A stretch of 64,000 bases of DNA. It comes from Alphaproteobacteria bacterium SS10 (GTDB taxonomy: Bacteria > Pseudomonadota > Alphaproteobacteria > TMED2). The notes under the pieces are model-generated. The model was not told the origin of the DNA. It ran no database searches and was given only the letters and a program-made list of their open reading frames with translations. The position numbers were made by a program, and so were the translations under genes. Positions within the stretch are counted from its first letter, which is position 1. Every line of letters starts with the position of its first letter. The stretch spans positions 253,893 to 317,892 of the forward strand of contig JAHCML010000006.1 in NCBI GenBank assembly GCA_019192455.1, read 5' to 3'. Of this stretch, positions 18,023 through 26,628 are shown in pieces.

Positions 18023-19885
18023 TTAGCTGCCAGCGGCGGCGGCATCCTGACCATTATCGACGGTGGTGCGCTCACTGCCATCATCTAGTGGCGGCGGCGG
18101 TGGTGGGAGGCCGTTCTTCAACTTATCCCGGGCCGTCTCAGTGATTTCGGCATCGTCGTTTAGGTCAATCGCCCGCTGCCATTGGAAGCGAGCCTCAAGC
18201 TCACGACCAACCCGCCAAAGGGCATCGCCCAAATGGTCGTTGATTGTCTGGTCACCGGGTGACAGGGCAACGGCCTCTTCCAGAATGCCGACCGCCTCAT
18301 CAAACCGGCCCAGGCGGTAGAGCACCCAACCAAGGCTATCAACGATAAAGCCGTCCTGTGGGCGCAATTGAACCGCCGTGCGGATCATCTGCTCTGCCTG
18401 CCTCAGGTTCACACCCTGATCGGCCCAGCTATAGCCGAGATAGTTCAAGACGAATGGCTGATTTGGCCGCAACTCCAAGGCGCGCTTGAAATCAGCTTCA
18501 GCTAAAGGCCATTGGTCTGACCGCTCATAAGAGATGCCGCGGGTGTAGAACAGGATCCAGTTATCGGCCTGCACTTCAGGCAGCAGATTAATGGCCTTGT
18601 TGTAGGAAGAAATGGCGGCGACGAACTGCTCGTCCCGGCGCAGCAGGTCACCAATACGACCATGGAGCGCAAACTCCGATGGGTAGGTCCGCACCTTACG
18701 GCGCAGCAGGGTTAGGGCATCGGCATCCTGCTCTGAATCATCCAGCATATTAGCGCGCCGGATAGCGGCGGCGAGGCCAATATCGCTATCAGCGGGGATG
18801 GTCAGATAAGCCTTATCCGCGGCCGGGTACTGTTCGCGCCGGGTCAGAATGTCGGCCAGCAGCAACTGCGCCAGCGGGAAGTCCGGCTGTGCATGCAGGG
18901 CTATCTGCAGCAAGACCAGGGTTAACTCGGTGCCAAGCTCGCCCTGAAGCACACTAGAAAAATCAAACAGGATGGCGGCCATCCCATCACTGACGGTTTC
19001 AAACCCACGGGCGGGAGGGCCACCAGCCTCTAAGCGACGGATACCAGCGGCCAACAGGCGGGAACCATCACGGGCCCGGAAGGTATCGTAAAGGCGGATC
19101 GCCTCATCAACATTCCCCTCTCGGCCAAGCAAGCTGCCATAGGCCTGACCGGCCCGGAGGGTCGTCGAGAGCGATAGGGCGTTCTGATACTCGGCTTCAG
19201 CCTCATCCACACGGCCTAGATAATCGAAGATAAAGGCGCGGTGTAAGGCGATAAGCGCCTCAAAACCACCAAAGGCCCGCAGCTCTTCAAGTGCCGCCGT
19301 GGCCGCCTCGACATCACCGTCACCGGCGGCCAGCCAAGCCCGAACGCCAGGCTTCAAAACGGTCTGAAGCCCCTCATCCGTGATGCGGTCATTGATCTCT
19401 TTTGCAGCCTCAAGCTCACCCTGTTTGACGGCCTCAACCATCAGCAGAACCAGCGCAAGGTCCAAGGCCTGCTCTTGTTCTGCGAGCTTCTCAGCTTGTT
19501 TTAGGGCTTCTTCAACTTCACCACCGCCCAGGTTTAACAGGAAGGCACGCTGTAGTAGGCGGTAGTTATCAGGATCCCCAGCCAGCGCGTTGTTCATAAA
19601 CAGTGCGGCGGATGACCAGTCACCGGCACCCTGCGCCAGATGTCCGGCAAGATAGCTGCCAGATGCCGTTTCCCGAATGGGCGGGCCACTGAACTCAGCC
19701 CGCGGGCCAACCACATCACCCACATCTGGGGAGTAGGTGCCACCGGGTTGGGTGGCACAGGCGGCAAGCATGACCAGGCCAATACCAGCGAAGGCGGGAC
19801 GATAAGGAACCAGGGTCAGGGCGGACTGAAACCGTTGGCGAATAGACAAGGACTTGAAATCCTTCAATAAAGCATGTGAGCGCAA
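18023..19885 (-). CDS. TPR-repeat lipoprotein
   Basis: A 620-residue protein with a lipoprotein signal: a basic N-terminus, hydrophobic core and lipobox VMLAAC with Cys43. Much of the rest is tetratricopeptide repeats (for example AEADFKRALELRPNQPFVLNYLGYSWADQ, shown here only in part, and GRFDEAVGILEEAVALSPGD), so it should be a lipid-anchored periplasmic or outer-membrane scaffold. The C-terminus is Pro-rich. Genes of this type are typically found between ispE and ETF-QO genes in alphaproteobacteria, as here. The signal region is long (42 residues), so the real start may be internal. No enzymatic domain is visible and the partner is unknown. Confidence 0.87.
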   Translation of the reverse strand: MRSHALLKDFKSLSIRQRFQSALTLVPYRPAFAGIGLVMLAACATQPGGTYSPDVGDVVGPRAEFSGPPIRETASGSYLAGHLAQGAGDWSSAALFMNNALAGDPDNYRLLQRAFLLNLGGGEVEEALKQAEKLAEQEQALDLALVLLMVEAVKQGELEAAKEINDRITDEGLQTVLKPGVRAWLAAGDGDVEAATAALEELRAFGGFEALIALHRAFIFDYLGRVDEAEAEYQNALSLSTTLRAGQAYGSLLGREGNVDEAIRLYDTFRARDGSRLLAAGIRRLEAGGPPARGFETVSDGMAAILFDFSSVLQGELGTELTLVLLQIALHAQPDFPLAQLLLADILTRREQYPAADKAYLTIPADSDIGLAAAIRRANMLDDSEQDADALTLLRRKVRTYPSEFALHGRIGDLLRRDEQFVAAISSYNKAINLLPEVQADNWILFYTRGISYERSDQWPLAEADFKRALELRPNQPFVLNYLGYSWADQGVNLRQAEQMIRTAVQLRPQDGFIVDSLGWVLYRLGRFDEAVGILEEAVALSPGDQTINDHLGDALWRVGRELEARFQWQRAIDLNDDAEITETARDKLKNGLPPPPPPLDDGSERTTVDNGQDAAAAGS

Positions 19886-19959
19886 GCGCCGTTAGACACT
19901 ACACCACACCGCCTGACAGGCGGCAACACCGGACCGCCCATAAGAGCGGCCCAGGTCGA

Positions 19960-21591
19960 TCACATCATTGCGTAGTTCGGGCCACCGGCACCCTCAGGCA
20001 CGGTCCAGTTGATGTTCTGGCTCGGGTCCTTGATATCGCAGGTCTTACAGTGGACGCAGTTCTGGGCGTTGATCTGGAACCGTGGCTCCTCACCCTCTTC
20101 ACGCACCACCTCATAGACCCCAGCGGGGCAATAACGCTGCGCTGGCTCATCATAGAGCGGCAGGTTATGGGCGATTGGAATGCTCTCATCCTTAAGCTTC
20201 AGGTGAGCGGGCTGGTTCTCTTCATGATTGGTGTCTGAGATGAACACCGAGGAGAGCTTGTCGAACGTGAGTTTGCCGTCCGGCTTTGGATACTCAATCT
20301 TCTCGCACTCAGCCGCTGGCTTGAGCTGCTTGTGATCGGCGTGGTTCTTCAAGGTCCAAGGCGCCTTACCCCGGAAGATGTAGGTATCAATCGCTGAGTA
20401 GATGATTGCTGGCCAGAGCCCCCAATGGAAGCTCGGCTTGATATTACGAACCCGATACAGCTCATCCCACAGCCAGGTCTTCTTCAGCATCTCAGGATAG
20501 GCGGTGCATTCCTCGCGCCCCTTCTCCGCTTTCAGATGCTCAAAGATCGCATCAGCGGCGGTCATGCCAGACTTCATCGCCGTGTGATTACCCTTAATCT
20601 TGGGCACGTTGAGGAAGCCGGCCGTGTCGCCGACCAAGACGCCACCTGGGAAAGTCAGCTTCGGCAGGGATTGGTAACCACCGGCGGAAAGCGCCCGGGC
20701 GCCATAGGAAACCCGACGTGCACCCTCAAACAGCGGTGCAATCGAGGGGTGGGTCTTAAACCGCTGCATCTCATCAAAGGGTGAGAGATAGGGGTTCTGG
20801 TAATCCAGACCGATCACATAGCCAACCGATACGAGATTATCTTTGAAGTGGTAGAGCCAGGACCCGCCATAGGTCTTGTTATCCATCGGCCAGCCGATGG
20901 TGTGCACGATCTTGCCTGGCTTATGCTTCTCCGGGTCAATCTCCCAGAGCTCTTTAATGCCGATGGAATAGGTTTGCGGATCGCTGTCTTTGCGAAGGTC
21001 AAACTTCTCAAACAACGTCTTGGTCAGCGACCCGCGGCAGCCTTCTGAGAAAACCGTCTGCTTGGCATGCAGCTCCATGCCTGGGGTGTAATTGGCGGTC
21101 TGCTCACCATCCTTGCCGATGCCCATATCGCCCGTGGCGACACCCATCACCTGACCCTGGTCATCATAGAGGACCTCAGCGGCGGCAAAGCCTGGGTAAA
21201 TCTCAACGCCAATTGCCTCGGCCTGCTCAGCTAGCCAACGGGCCAACTCGCCCAGGCTGATGACGTAATTGCCCTTGTTATGCATCTGGGGCGGCGTCGG
21301 CATCTTGAAGGCGCTCTTCTTGGTGAGGAACATGAAGCTGTCCTCTTTCGCCTCCACCGTCAGCGGTGCACCTTTGTCTTTCCAATCTGGGATCAACTCA
21401 TCCAAGGCACGGGTCTCAAACACCGCACCGGAGAGCAAGTGGGCGCCAACCTCAGAGCCCTTCTCGATCACGCAAATCGCCAGTTCCTGGCCAGCCTCAT
21501 CGGCACGTTGTTTCAACCGGATCGCCGTCGCCAGGCCCGCCGGGCCAGCGCCAACAACCACAACGTCGAATTCCATGCTTTCGCGTTCCAT
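19960..21591 (-). CDS. Electron-transfer flavoprotein-ubiquinone oxidoreductase
   Basis: ETF-QO (EC 1.5.5.1) passes electrons from reduced ETF, fed by acyl-CoA and other dehydrogenases, to ubiquinone at the inner membrane. 543 residues. The N-terminal FAD fold is VVVVGAGPAGLATAIRLKQ; a membrane/quinone-binding middle follows; the C-terminal 4Fe-4S domain has RYCPAGVYE and NCVHCKTCDIKDP and ends with the typical WTVPEGAGGPNY. Start ATG 21591 has an AGGTGG Shine-Dalgarno 7 nt upstream, which favours it over ATG 21576. A palindromic operator candidate lies 50 bp upstream. No etfA/etfB genes are present in the window. Confidence 0.96.
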   Translation of the reverse strand: MERESMEFDVVVVGAGPAGLATAIRLKQRADEAGQELAICVIEKGSEVGAHLLSGAVFETRALDELIPDWKDKGAPLTVEAKEDSFMFLTKKSAFKMPTPPQMHNKGNYVISLGELARWLAEQAEAIGVEIYPGFAAAEVLYDDQGQVMGVATGDMGIGKDGEQTANYTPGMELHAKQTVFSEGCRGSLTKTLFEKFDLRKDSDPQTYSIGIKELWEIDPEKHKPGKIVHTIGWPMDNKTYGGSWLYHFKDNLVSVGYVIGLDYQNPYLSPFDEMQRFKTHPSIAPLFEGARRVSYGARALSAGGYQSLPKLTFPGGVLVGDTAGFLNVPKIKGNHTAMKSGMTAADAIFEHLKAEKGREECTAYPEMLKKTWLWDELYRVRNIKPSFHWGLWPAIIYSAIDTYIFRGKAPWTLKNHADHKQLKPAAECEKIEYPKPDGKLTFDKLSSVFISDTNHEENQPAHLKLKDESIPIAHNLPLYDEPAQRYCPAGVYEVVREEGEEPRFQINAQNCVHCKTCDIKDPSQNINWTVPEGAGGPNYAMM

Positions 21592-21640
21592 CCTCAGGCC
21601 ACCTTTCTTGCTTTTATCTAAAGGGTTTTTAACCCAAATC

Positions 21641-21654
21641 TTACGTATACGTAA
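21641..21654. promoter_or_regulatory. Perfect palindrome TTACGTATACGTAA, operator candidate for ETF-QO
   Basis: A perfect 14-bp palindrome centred in the divergent region between ETF-QO (start 21591) and the uracil-DNA glycosylase gene (start 21799). A GGGTT-TTT-AACCC hairpin lies between it and the ETF-QO start. The ACGT-containing dyad resembles operators of MerR- or TetR-type regulators of acyl-CoA catabolism; which one is not shown by the sequence. Confidence 0.5.
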
Positions 21655-21798
21655 AGTTTGAATTTACGCATTTAATGGGTTTCAGGCGCTTATCAACACT
21701 CGCCTCTATCACATTTGTTGTGTTCCGGCATCGGCATCCTTAGCTTGGGGCAAAATACGCCCCGCACCGTAGTTTCAGTTTTTTGGTTTTTTGCTGCC

Positions 21799-22617
21799 AT
21801 GGCTCAAGACAGCGCATCTAATACCGCAGCCGATCTGCCGCCCGAGGCAGCGCTCGCCATGCTGCAATGGTATGTGGATGTGGGCGTCAAAACCGTTGTA
21901 GCGCCCCAACCGATCAGCTGGACCGAGCATCGGGCAACCGCACAGCCAAAACCCGCACCAAAAGCAAAGCCACAGCCTCAAGCCGCTGGCGACGCACCGT
22001 TAGGAACGGCGGAGGCGGTTGGGGCGGCCCAACGCCTGGCAGCCGAGGCGCAGACCCTCGATGACCTGCGTAAGACGCTGGAACAGTTTGATGGCCTCAG
22101 CATTGTTAAGACTGCGCAAAACCTGGTCTTTGCTGATGGTACGCCGGGTGCGCCGCTAATGATTGTGGGGGAAGCGCCGGGCCGAGATGAGGATGCCCAG
22201 GGCAAACCCTTCGTTGGCGCCAGCGGTCAGCTGCTGGATCGCATCCTAAAGGCCATCGGCCGGGACCGCACGGATACCTATATTTCAAACATTGTTAATT
22301 GGCGCCCGCCCGGTAACCGCAAACCCACTACCGGGGAGATTGAGGTCTGCAAGCCCTTCATCATGCGCCATATCACCCTGGCCGGGCCTAAGGTTCTGGT
22401 GCTGATGGGTGATACGGCGGGCAAGGCGCTATTGCCCGTAACCCAAGGCATCACGCGCTATCGCGGCCAATGGCATGAGGTGCAGCCGGGCGCCGATGCG
22501 GCGAAGATTCAGGCAATAGCCACCTTCCACCCCGCTTTCCTGCTCCGCACCCCGGCGCGCAAGCGTGAGGTCTGGCATGACTTTTTAAAGATTGCTGCGG
22601 CTATTGGGACACCGTGA
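21799..22617 (+). CDS. Uracil-DNA glycosylase family 4-like protein
   Basis: A 272-residue uracil-DNA glycosylase of the UDG superfamily that removes uracil from DNA. Motifs are GEAPGRDEDAQGKPFVGASG (motif 1 and the following loop), NIVNWRPPGNR, and HPAFLLRTP (motif 2 with the DNA-intercalating loop). An in-frame TTG at 21715 would add a hydrophobic 28-residue leader that does not resemble the family, so ATG 21799 is preferred. Residues 40-75 are a Pro/Ala/Lys-rich low-complexity linker. Family 4 enzymes bind a 4Fe-4S cluster through four cysteines, yet this protein has only one Cys (in EVCKPF), so it cannot bind the cluster in that way. Confidence 0.88.
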   Translation: MAQDSASNTAADLPPEAALAMLQWYVDVGVKTVVAPQPISWTEHRATAQPKPAPKAKPQPQAAGDAPLGTAEAVGAAQRLAAEAQTLDDLRKTLEQFDGLSIVKTAQNLVFADGTPGAPLMIVGEAPGRDEDAQGKPFVGASGQLLDRILKAIGRDRTDTYISNIVNWRPPGNRKPTTGEIEVCKPFIMRHITLAGPKVLVLMGDTAGKALLPVTQGITRYRGQWHEVQPGADAAKIQAIATFHPAFLLRTPARKREVWHDFLKIAAAIGTP

Positions 22618-22678
22618 CCAGTAAGCCGCTGATATCTAAAAGCCATTTCAAATACGCATAGCTGTTGCCAAAAATTTA

Positions 22679-24838
22679 ATGAAAACCCGAACTTGTCGGT
22701 GTCTTGGGTTCGGGGTAAATCTACAGGCCATGAGACAGCTGGCGATCCGGGGGGGTCGCCTCGGCAAACGGCGGTCAGTGATCGCTAGCGGTGTTTTCGC
22801 GGTATTGGCCGCGAGTTTGATTGCCGAGGGACCGCACAGCGCAGTAGCCGACGAGTTATCGTCTGGCATGCCAATCCCCCAGCAAAAACCCATAAGCGCG
22901 AATGCGACCGCTGACAGCAGCAGTGCGCCCGCGCAGGTAGCCAATATTGAGCAGCGGCCATTCTTCACCATGGCCTCGCTAAACCTCCGCACGCTTGCCG
23001 AGCGGGTTAGCGATATCGACCTGTTTGATGGTGACCTGCCACTGTCCCGCGAAGCATTCGATGCAGCGCAGGCCGCCAGCGGCAATCGTCCCGCCTTCTC
23101 ACTCGCGACCCTAAACCTCCGCACCTTTGCCCCGCCAGAGCGGGAGGTGGCGCCGATCCATGTGATCAGCGATGCCGACGCAAAGCGCTATCGCCTGATC
23201 TTTGATCTGCAGGCAGGTGGTGATTGGGATGCCGCCGATGCCCTGATCAGCCAGCTTGGCGATGATATCTTGATGGGCCATGTGCTGTACCAACGCTACA
23301 TGCATCCAACCGCCTATCGCTCTAGCTATCCTGAGCTTCGTGATTGGCTGGCCGACTATGCCGACCATCCGGGTGCCACCAATGTTCGCACCCTGGCGAT
23401 GAAACGCAAACCAGCAGGTGAGGCCGCACCGGCCCGTGCCCGCACCGGGCGCCTGGTCACTGGCGCAGTTGAGAGCTATGGCTTCGTGCCACGTCGCTAT
23501 CGCTCCGATCGGGAGCGGACGCGGGAACAACGCCGCGCCGTCACCCGCCTGATGCGCACGATCAGTGATAAGGCCGAGCGCGGCTCACCAGCAGATGCCT
23601 GGGCGATTTTGAACCAGCCTGCCAATCGCAACCTGCTGGATAAAAACGAATTCAACCTGATGCGTGCTGAGGTGGCCCAGGGCTACTTCCACCGTCGGAA
23701 GTATGAGCGCGCTGTTGAGCTTGCCTCCGCCAGTGCGAAATCGAACCTGTCCTATCTGGACCACGCCGATTGGACCGTTGGCCTAGCCCATTGGAAGCTT
23801 GGCAACTATGAGCAGGCCGCCAACCACTTCGGTAAAGTTGCCAGTTCAAACAATGTCTCGCCCTGGAAACGCTCCGCTGGTGCCTTCTGGGCCGCGCGCA
23901 GCCACCGAGAGTTGGGCGAGAACCGTGAGGCCTCACAATGGCTAGAGCGGGCCGCGAAGTATCCAGGCACCTTCTATGGCCTGATCAGCACCCAAGTGCT
24001 GGATGAGCCCGCCCGCTTCCATTGGCGCACCCCTCGGCTTAACCGTGACCGGTTGGCTGTCCTCCAAGACCACTCCGTTGGCGCCCGTGGCCTGGCCCTT
24101 ATTCAGGTTGGCCAGCGCGAGCTCGCCGTTGAAGAACTGCGCCGCATCAACCCACGCCGGGACCGCGACCTTGAAGAAGCGCTGGTGGCTATCGCTGAAG
24201 ATGCCGGCCTGCCAGATCTCGCCGTTCGTGCCGGTAGCCGTTTCCGCCCTGAAGAGGGTGAGCGTTACGACACCGCGCTGTATCCAATTCCACCATGGTC
24301 ACCAGACACTGGCTTCCAGGTTGATCGGGCCCTGGTCTTTGGCTTCATGCGCCAAGAGAGCCGGTTTGACCCTGGCGCACAAAGTGGTGTTGGTGCCTCT
24401 GGCCTGATGCAGCTGATGCCGCGCACCGCCAAATATATGGGCGACACCGCACTCTACGATGGCAGTGACCGCAAGCAGCTCTTTGACCCCCTGGTTAATA
24501 TTGAGCTGGGCCAACGCTACCTCGCCTATCTGATGGAAAGCCGCCTGGTCGGTGAAGACCTGCTGCTTCTTGCCGCCGCCTACAATGCAGGCCCCGGTAA
24601 TCTTCAGCATTGGCGCCGCCGCGTGGATTACCGCGAGGACCCACTGTTCTTTATCGAGAGCATTCCGATCAAAGAGACCCGTGATTTCGTCGAGCGTGTG
24701 CTGACCAACTTCTGGATCTACCGCATGCGCTTCAACCAACCTGTTCCATCGCTGGAAGCGATTGCACAGGGCGACCGGCCGCTCTATGTCAGACTGGATA
24801 CGAAACATATCCAGGTGGCAGCCCATGGCCGGAATTGA
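22679..24838 (+). CDS. Soluble lytic murein transglycosylase (Slt-type)
   Basis: A 719-residue periplasmic lytic transglycosylase that cleaves peptidoglycan glycan strands to 1,6-anhydro products. An N-terminal secretion signal ends near AVADE; ATG 22730 (residue 18) is an alternative start that gives a more compact signal peptide. A long alpha-superhelical region follows, then the SLT domain near residues 540-690 with the catalytic Glu560 in RQESRFDPGAQSGVGASGLMQLMP and the downstream AAYNAGPGNLQHW. Residues 85-150 carry a duplicated NLRT motif (SLNLRTLAERV and TLNLRTFAPPE), an unusual small repeat. The stop lies inside the moaB start region (14-nt overlap), so the two are coupled. Confidence 0.93.
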   Translation: MKTRTCRCLGFGVNLQAMRQLAIRGGRLGKRRSVIASGVFAVLAASLIAEGPHSAVADELSSGMPIPQQKPISANATADSSSAPAQVANIEQRPFFTMASLNLRTLAERVSDIDLFDGDLPLSREAFDAAQAASGNRPAFSLATLNLRTFAPPEREVAPIHVISDADAKRYRLIFDLQAGGDWDAADALISQLGDDILMGHVLYQRYMHPTAYRSSYPELRDWLADYADHPGATNVRTLAMKRKPAGEAAPARARTGRLVTGAVESYGFVPRRYRSDRERTREQRRAVTRLMRTISDKAERGSPADAWAILNQPANRNLLDKNEFNLMRAEVAQGYFHRRKYERAVELASASAKSNLSYLDHADWTVGLAHWKLGNYEQAANHFGKVASSNNVSPWKRSAGAFWAARSHRELGENREASQWLERAAKYPGTFYGLISTQVLDEPARFHWRTPRLNRDRLAVLQDHSVGARGLALIQVGQRELAVEELRRINPRRDRDLEEALVAIAEDAGLPDLAVRAGSRFRPEEGERYDTALYPIPPWSPDTGFQVDRALVFGFMRQESRFDPGAQSGVGASGLMQLMPRTAKYMGDTALYDGSDRKQLFDPLVNIELGQRYLAYLMESRLVGEDLLLLAAAYNAGPGNLQHWRRRVDYREDPLFFIESIPIKETRDFVERVLTNFWIYRMRFNQPVPSLEAIAQGDRPLYVRLDTKHIQVAAHGRN

Positions 24839-25364
24839 CGAAAACGCGACCTTTATCCCGCTTAACATCGCCGTACTAACTGTCTCGGACACCCGGACTG
24901 AGGCGGATGACACCTCCGGTGCGCTTCTGATCGAGAAACTGACGGCGGCTGGTCACAAGCTCGCCGAACGACGAATTGTTCCCGATGACCGCCGACGTCT
25001 GGGCCTTGCGTTCGAGCAATATGCCAGCGATGACCAGGTTGATATTGTGATCAGCACTGGCGGCACCGGCCTGACCGGTCGCGATGTGACGCCGGAGGCG
25101 CTGCGCGATGTGATGGATAAGGAGATTGAGGGGTTTGGCGAGCTGTTCCGACAGCTGAGCTATGACATCATTGGCACCTCAACCATCCAATCCCGCGCCA
25201 TGGCCGCACTGGTCAAGACCACCTATGTGTTCTGCCTGCCAGGTTCCACCAGCGCTTGTAAGGATGCCTGGGATGGCATCCTCTCAACCCAACTCGACAG
25301 CCGCTATAAGCCCTGCAACTTCATTGAGTTGATCCCACGGCTGAACGAGCGCGAACCCGCTTAG
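24825..25364 (+). CDS. moaB: Molybdenum cofactor biosynthesis protein MoaB
   Basis: A MoaB/MogA-type protein of 179 residues that adenylylates molybdopterin during molybdenum-cofactor synthesis. Family motifs are the N-terminal IAVLTVSDTRT, the central STGGTGLTGRDVTPEA and the C-terminal LPGSTSACKDAW. Start ATG 24825 gives the family length; an upstream in-frame ATG lies within the transglycosylase gene. It overlaps the transglycosylase stop by 14 nt. No other Mo-cofactor genes are in the window. Confidence 0.93.
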   Translation: MAGIDENATFIPLNIAVLTVSDTRTEADDTSGALLIEKLTAAGHKLAERRIVPDDRRRLGLAFEQYASDDQVDIVISTGGTGLTGRDVTPEALRDVMDKEIEGFGELFRQLSYDIIGTSTIQSRAMAALVKTTYVFCLPGSTSACKDAWDGILSTQLDSRYKPCNFIELIPRLNEREPA

Positions 25365-25384
25365 GTATAAAGTCAAGCGCAATT

Positions 25385-25399
25385 GTTCGCTTTTTGTTC
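25385..25399 (+). promoter_or_regulatory. SOS (LexA) box GTTC-N7-GTTC before radical SAM gene
   Basis: GTTC (25385-25388), seven bases, GTTC (25396-25399): the known alphaproteobacterial LexA recognition pattern. The second half is also part of a dyad GTTC-TTGATA-GAAC ending at 25409, followed by another GAAC (25410-25413). It lies 64 bp upstream of the next start codon, within promoter range. Confidence 0.65.
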
Positions 25400-25462
25400 T
25401 TGATAGAACGAACCGTGATTCGATAGCCTCTCCGTCAAGCTAAAGATGGGAGATGATCAATC

Positions 25463-26620
25463 ATGGACGAGGCGGCGGCACTCAACACGGAACCCCAAAA
25501 TCCAAAGCCCCTGAATCTTAAACCACGGGGGCGCGGCGCGATCAGCAATCGCAGCGGTCGGTTTGAAGCCACCGCGCGCGAACTGGTGGATGATGGCTGG
25601 AACTCGCTTGCTGGCGATCAAAGCAGTGAGGTAGCCGCCGAGATTGGTACCCAGCTTGAGACGATCATCAGTGTCGACCAGAGCCGCAGCATTATCTCCA
25701 AGAACGATAGCCCGGACCTTGGCTTTGATCGCTCAATCAACCCCTATAAGGGCTGCGAACATGGCTGCATCTATTGCTATGCCCGGCCAACCCATACCTA
25801 TCTTGGCTTCTCGGCCGGGGTAGATTTTGAACGCCGGATTTTTACCAAACCCCACGCGGCCGAGTTGCTTCGTGAGGCGTTAAACAAACCGCGTTATGAG
25901 CCCCAGACCATCGTCATTGGCGCCAACACCGATTGCTATCAACCGGTGGAGCGGCAACTGGCGATAACCCGCCAACTCCTCGAGGTCATGCTGGAGGCAA
26001 AGCACCCGGTCGGCCTACTAACCAAGTCAGATTTGATTACCCGGGACATCGACTTGCTAGCCGAACTGGCTAAGGACGATCTGGTCCATGTGGGCGTGTC
26101 GGTGACCAGCCTGGACCCCAAGCTTTCGCGACTGATGGAACCCCGGGCAAGCAGCCCCGCCAAGCGCCTCGCCGCGATTAAGGCATTGAGTGAGGCCGGC
26201 ATCCCGGTGCGGATCATGACCGCCCCCATGATCCCTGCCCTGAATGACGACCAGTTGGAGAAACTGCTGCAGGCGGGGCATGAGATGGGCGCCCGCTATG
26301 CCTCCTACACCATGGTTCGGGTGCCGCTGGAGATTGAGGATCTGTTCCGTGAATGGCTGGAGGAGCATTTCCCTGACCGGGCTAAGCGGGTGTTTAGCCT
26401 GCTACGTGGGTGCCATAGCAGCGCCGACGACCCGAACCGTGCCTACAATGCCGAGTTTGGCACCCGCATGCGCGGCAGCGGCCCCTATGCCGATCTGCTT
26501 CGCCAGCGCTTCCGGGCCACAGTAATGCGCCTTGGCCTGAACAGTGACCGCCCACCACTGCCGGTCAATCTATTCCGACCACCGGCGGTTGAGACCGATC
26601 AATTCTCCATGGGGTTTTAA
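25463..26620 (+). CDS. PA0069-family radical SAM protein (SplB-like)
   Basis: A 385-residue radical SAM enzyme of the PA0069 family, which is related to spore photoproduct lyase. The cluster motif C98-x3-C102-x2-C105 sits in KGCEHGCIYCYARPTHTYLGF (key residues the three Cys). The rest includes GANTDCYQPVERQL, VSVTSLDPKLSRLMEPRASSP and a C-terminal motif RGCHSSADDPNRAYN. The substrate of the family is not established; a DNA-lesion repair role has been suggested by the relation to SplB. The SOS box 64 bp upstream would fit DNA-damage induction. It converges with the dioxygenase gene (8-nt gap). Confidence 0.9.
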   Translation: MDEAAALNTEPQNPKPLNLKPRGRGAISNRSGRFEATARELVDDGWNSLAGDQSSEVAAEIGTQLETIISVDQSRSIISKNDSPDLGFDRSINPYKGCEHGCIYCYARPTHTYLGFSAGVDFERRIFTKPHAAELLREALNKPRYEPQTIVIGANTDCYQPVERQLAITRQLLEVMLEAKHPVGLLTKSDLITRDIDLLAELAKDDLVHVGVSVTSLDPKLSRLMEPRASSPAKRLAAIKALSEAGIPVRIMTAPMIPALNDDQLEKLLQAGHEMGARYASYTMVRVPLEIEDLFREWLEEHFPDRAKRVFSLLRGCHSSADDPNRAYNAEFGTRMRGSGPYADLLRQRFRATVMRLGLNSDRPPLPVNLFRPPAVETDQFSMGF

Positions 26621-26628
26621 TTCAATGA

